A DNA stretch of 64,000 nucleotides from positions 1-64,000 of the forward strand of contig NZ_CAADXO010000043.1 of the NCBI RefSeq assembly GCF_900753045.1, written 5' to 3'. This DNA is from an uncultured Phascolarctobacterium sp. (GTDB lineage: Bacteria > Bacillota > Negativicutes > Acidaminococcales > Acidaminococcaceae). Positions 62,089 to 64,000 of the stretch are shown piece by piece. Within the stretch, counting starts at the first letter, position 1; each line of letters opens with the position of its first letter. The notes under the pieces were generated by a model. It saw only the letters and a program-made list of their open reading frames with translations. It ran no database searches and was not told the origin of the DNA. Both the position numbers and the translations under genes were made by a program.

Positions 62089-62511
62089 ATGAAACAAATT
62101 CCTGTAATTTTTTGGACCGGTACCGGCAATACACAAATGATGGCAGATGCTGTTGCGGAAGCAATCAACGCTGCCGGTGCGGAGGCTGTTGTAAAAAATG
62201 TCAGCGAAATCACTGCTGACGAGGCTGTAGGCTATGATGCTCTGGCACTGGGCTGCCCGGCAATGGGCGCAGAGGTGCTGGAGGAATGCGAATTCGAGCC
62301 CTTCTTCACCGAGCTTGAAGGCAAGCTGGCAGGCAAAAAGGTAGCGCTGTTCGGCTCCTATGGCTGGGGCGGAACCTATATGCAGGACTGGGAAGCACGC
62401 GTTAAGGACGCGGGTGCGACACTTGTGGCTGACGGCGTACTGGCGCTGGGTGCTCCCGACGACGAAGCAATGGCCAAGCTGGCGGAAGCAGGCAAGCTGC
62501 TTGCCGAATAA
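62089..62511 (+). CDS. Flavodoxin
   Basis: 140-aa FMN protein. FMN-phosphate loop WTGTGNTQMMA at 9-19, followed by the usual alternating fold with ALGCPAMGAEVLEE (FMN-ring loop), VALFGSYGWGGTYMQDW and a C-terminal GAPDDEAM. Probable low-potential electron donor to the NifH-like protein, given position and the absence of a ferredoxin. AAGGAGG ribosome site; last gene before a terminator. Confidence 0.94.
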   Translation: MKQIPVIFWTGTGNTQMMADAVAEAINAAGAEAVVKNVSEITADEAVGYDALALGCPAMGAEVLEECEFEPFFTELEGKLAGKKVALFGSYGWGGTYMQDWEARVKDAGATLVADGVLALGAPDDEAMAKLAEAGKLLAE

Positions 62512-62526
62512 GGCTTAAGCAACACA

Positions 62527-62561
62527 AAAACTGCCTTTCAGTTTTCGGAAGGCAGTTTTTT
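62527..62561 (+). terminator. Terminator of the nitrogenase-like operon
   Basis: AAAACTGCCTT (62527-62537) and AAGGCAGTTTT (62549-62559), continuing into T. The stretch 62562-62775 has no gene; a TTGACC at 62631 is a possible -35, but no clear -10 follows at proper spacing. Confidence 0.9.
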
Positions 62562-62775
62562 AGTGAAGCGCTTGCATTATAGCAGTTGGCAAATAACTCG
62601 CTTAGTAATATTATTTAAGAAAACATCCTATTGACCTTATACCTGCTATATAGTGTAGACTGTATCATTATAAAATAAAGATTATCATGCTTCGGCAGCG
62701 TTTTACGCCGGTAACATCGGCAAAAGCTGCTGCCCGCGCTTTAGAATATATATGAATAGAGGATAGGAAAGCTTT

Positions 62776-64000
62776 ATGTTCAAAACATTTATCAGCTATT
62801 ATAAACCGTATAAGGGCATCCTGCTCTTTCTCGTGATAGGCTCGCTGCTGCGCGCACTGCTCGAGCTGTTCTTTCCCTATGTAGTAAAGCTGATGCTGGA
62901 ACAGCAGCTGCCGCTTAAGAATCTGCCGCTGCTGCTTGAATGGTCGGCAGCACTGCTTGCCATGTATCTGGTAAACTTCGGCATGCATTTCAGTATTATC
63001 TACTGGGCGCAGTCCATGAGCTATTCCATGGAACGCGACATGCGCCGCGATTTGTTCCGCCATCTGCAAAAACTGTCCTTCGGCTTTTACGATAAAAACA
63101 AAAGCGGCCAGCTGCTTTCGCGCCTCACCAGCGATTTGAGCGAAATTAACGGCTTCGCAGGCAATGCGCCGATTGATCTTATCGTCTGCGGGCTGACGAT
63201 GCTTGGCACGATGGTTATTCTGATTTACATGAATCCTATGCTGGGCAGCCTTATTGCCTTCCTGCTTCTGGTGAAGGCGGTGCATACCGTTTTCGTCAAT
63301 CTGCGCATGAAAAAGGCCTTCTTCGCTAATCGTGTGGCGATGGGTGAGGTGACGGCGAAGGCGACGGAAAGCATCAGCGGCGTGCGTCTGATCAAAGCCT
63401 TTGCCGGCGAGCGCAGCGATATGGCGCAGTTTATGGAGAAGGCAGATGCCTATCTGAAAGTATGCAAAAAATCCTTCAAAATAACATCTTATTTTGTCGG
63501 CAGCATGATTTTCTTCAGCAACTTTATCAATGTGGCGATATTAGTCGTGGGCGGTCTGCTGATAAATCAGGGACTGATGAGCTTCGGTGAGCTGGTGGCC
63601 TTCTTCCTCTACGTAGGCCTGTTTATGAAACCGCTGATGCAGCTTCTTGGCTTCATTCAGGTATATCAGCGCGGTATGGCAGGCTTTAAGCGTTTTTATG
63701 AGCTGCTGCAGGAAAAGCCCGAGATTACCGATGCACCGGATGCTAAAATCTGTCCTCCCTGTAAAGGGAACATCACCTTTGATAACGTCAGCTTTGCCTA
63801 TGCGGACGGCAGACCTGTTATCCGCAACCTTTCCCTGAGCGTGGCAGCAGGTGAAACTGTGGCCTTTGTGGGCGCTACGGGAGCAGGCAAAACAACTATT
63901 GCCAGCCTTTTGCTGCGCTTTTACGAGCCTCAGAGCGGCAGAATTCTGCTGGACGGCTGCGATATCCGTGAATTTACGCAGGAATCACTGCGTAAGCAAA
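62776..64000 (+). CDS. ABC transporter, fused permease/ATPase exporter (3' end beyond the window)
   Basis: Starts MFKTFISYYKPYKGI after a GAGGATAGGA ribosome site. 408 codons are visible. The type IV ABC exporter membrane domain (six helices, about 15-290, with LFRHLQKLSFGFYDKNKSGQLLSRL and the coupling region FFANRVAMGEVTAKATESISG) is followed by the nucleotide-binding domain: NITFDNVSFAYADG, then Walker A GATGAGKTT (about 365-373). Signature and Walker B lie beyond the edge. MsbA/LmrA-like; half-transporter. Substrate unknown. It is separated from the nitrogenase-like operon by a terminator. Confidence 0.92.
   Translation, partial: MFKTFISYYKPYKGILLFLVIGSLLRALLELFFPYVVKLMLEQQLPLKNLPLLLEWSAALLAMYLVNFGMHFSIIYWAQSMSYSMERDMRRDLFRHLQKLSFGFYDKNKSGQLLSRLTSDLSEINGFAGNAPIDLIVCGLTMLGTMVILIYMNPMLGSLIAFLLLVKAVHTVFVNLRMKKAFFANRVAMGEVTAKATESISGVRLIKAFAGERSDMAQFMEKADAYLKVCKKSFKITSYFVGSMIFFSNFINVAILVVGGLLINQGLMSFGELVAFFLYVGLFMKPLMQLLGFIQVYQRGMAGFKRFYELLQEKPEITDAPDAKICPPCKGNITFDNVSFAYADGRPVIRNLSLSVAAGETVAFVGATGAGKTTIASLLLRFYEPQSGRILLDGCDIREFTQESLRKQ

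Overview
The window looks like a chromosomal segment from a diderm Firmicute (class Negativicutes, probably an anaerobic gut member). The evidence is a mix of Firmicute traits (strong AGGAGG ribosome-binding sites, a SAM-I riboswitch, compact terminators, one continuous arginine cluster) with an outer-membrane energy-coupling set: TonB-dependent receptor, ExbB, ExbD and TonB. Genus is not determinable from the sequence alone.

Layout. 1-4650: an AT-rich defence island with an IS3-type end at the left edge, a 5'-truncated DrmB-like (DUF1998) gene, and a complete EcoRII-type restriction-modification set (cytosine-5 methyltransferase, EcoRII-like nuclease, Vsr). 4634-9144: peptide deformylase, an unknown HExxH protein, FeoAB ferrous iron uptake and a monofunctional peptidoglycan glycosyltransferase. 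9329-18136: argC-argJ-argB-argD-argF and then argG-argH, a full route from N-acetylglutamyl phosphate to arginine, with a 90-bp tandem repeat before argB. 18252-21100: a solo ATPase/nuclease-like gene and an NSS symporter. 21269-21579: a promoter-small ORF-structured RNA-terminator unit. 21769-25876: a HyuA-like protein coupled to a class II deacetylase, then RdgB and a YfcE-type phosphodiesterase. 26066-28784: malic enzyme and two-subunit class I fumarase. 28843-29902: S-box riboswitch and MetQ. 30057-38830: an AAA/PD-(D/E)XK protein, RlmI-like methyltransferase, CaiB-type CoA transferase, aminotransferase, AbgT transporter and PepT.

38905-40737: tRNA-Ala(UGC) whose 3' end plus terminator is perfectly repeated (66 bp) 1,716 bp downstream, bracketing one AAA/PD-(D/E)XK gene; this resembles a minimal tRNA-targeted mobile unit without an integrase. 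40822-44689: TetR regulator and an HlyD/ABC-2 export operon sharing a paired operator motif. 45468-50179: PEP synthase and a small prepilin peptidase/PilMN/PilO cluster.

50189-62511 is the most interesting part: an iron-type ABC importer preceded by DtxR-like palindromes, a ChaN-family haem-binding-type protein, a TonB receptor, ExbB-ExbD-TonB, and then a self-contained nitrogenase-like reductase (NifH-like, NifD-like, NifK-like, flavodoxin). No NifB/NifEN cofactor-assembly genes are present. The NifD-like chain keeps three cluster cysteines while the NifK-like chain has lost its own. The arrangement resembles dark-operative tetrapyrrole reductases more than nitrogenase, so I propose reduction of an imported metal-tetrapyrrole or metal chelate as the hypothesis to test. 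An ABC exporter begins at 62776 and runs off the right edge.
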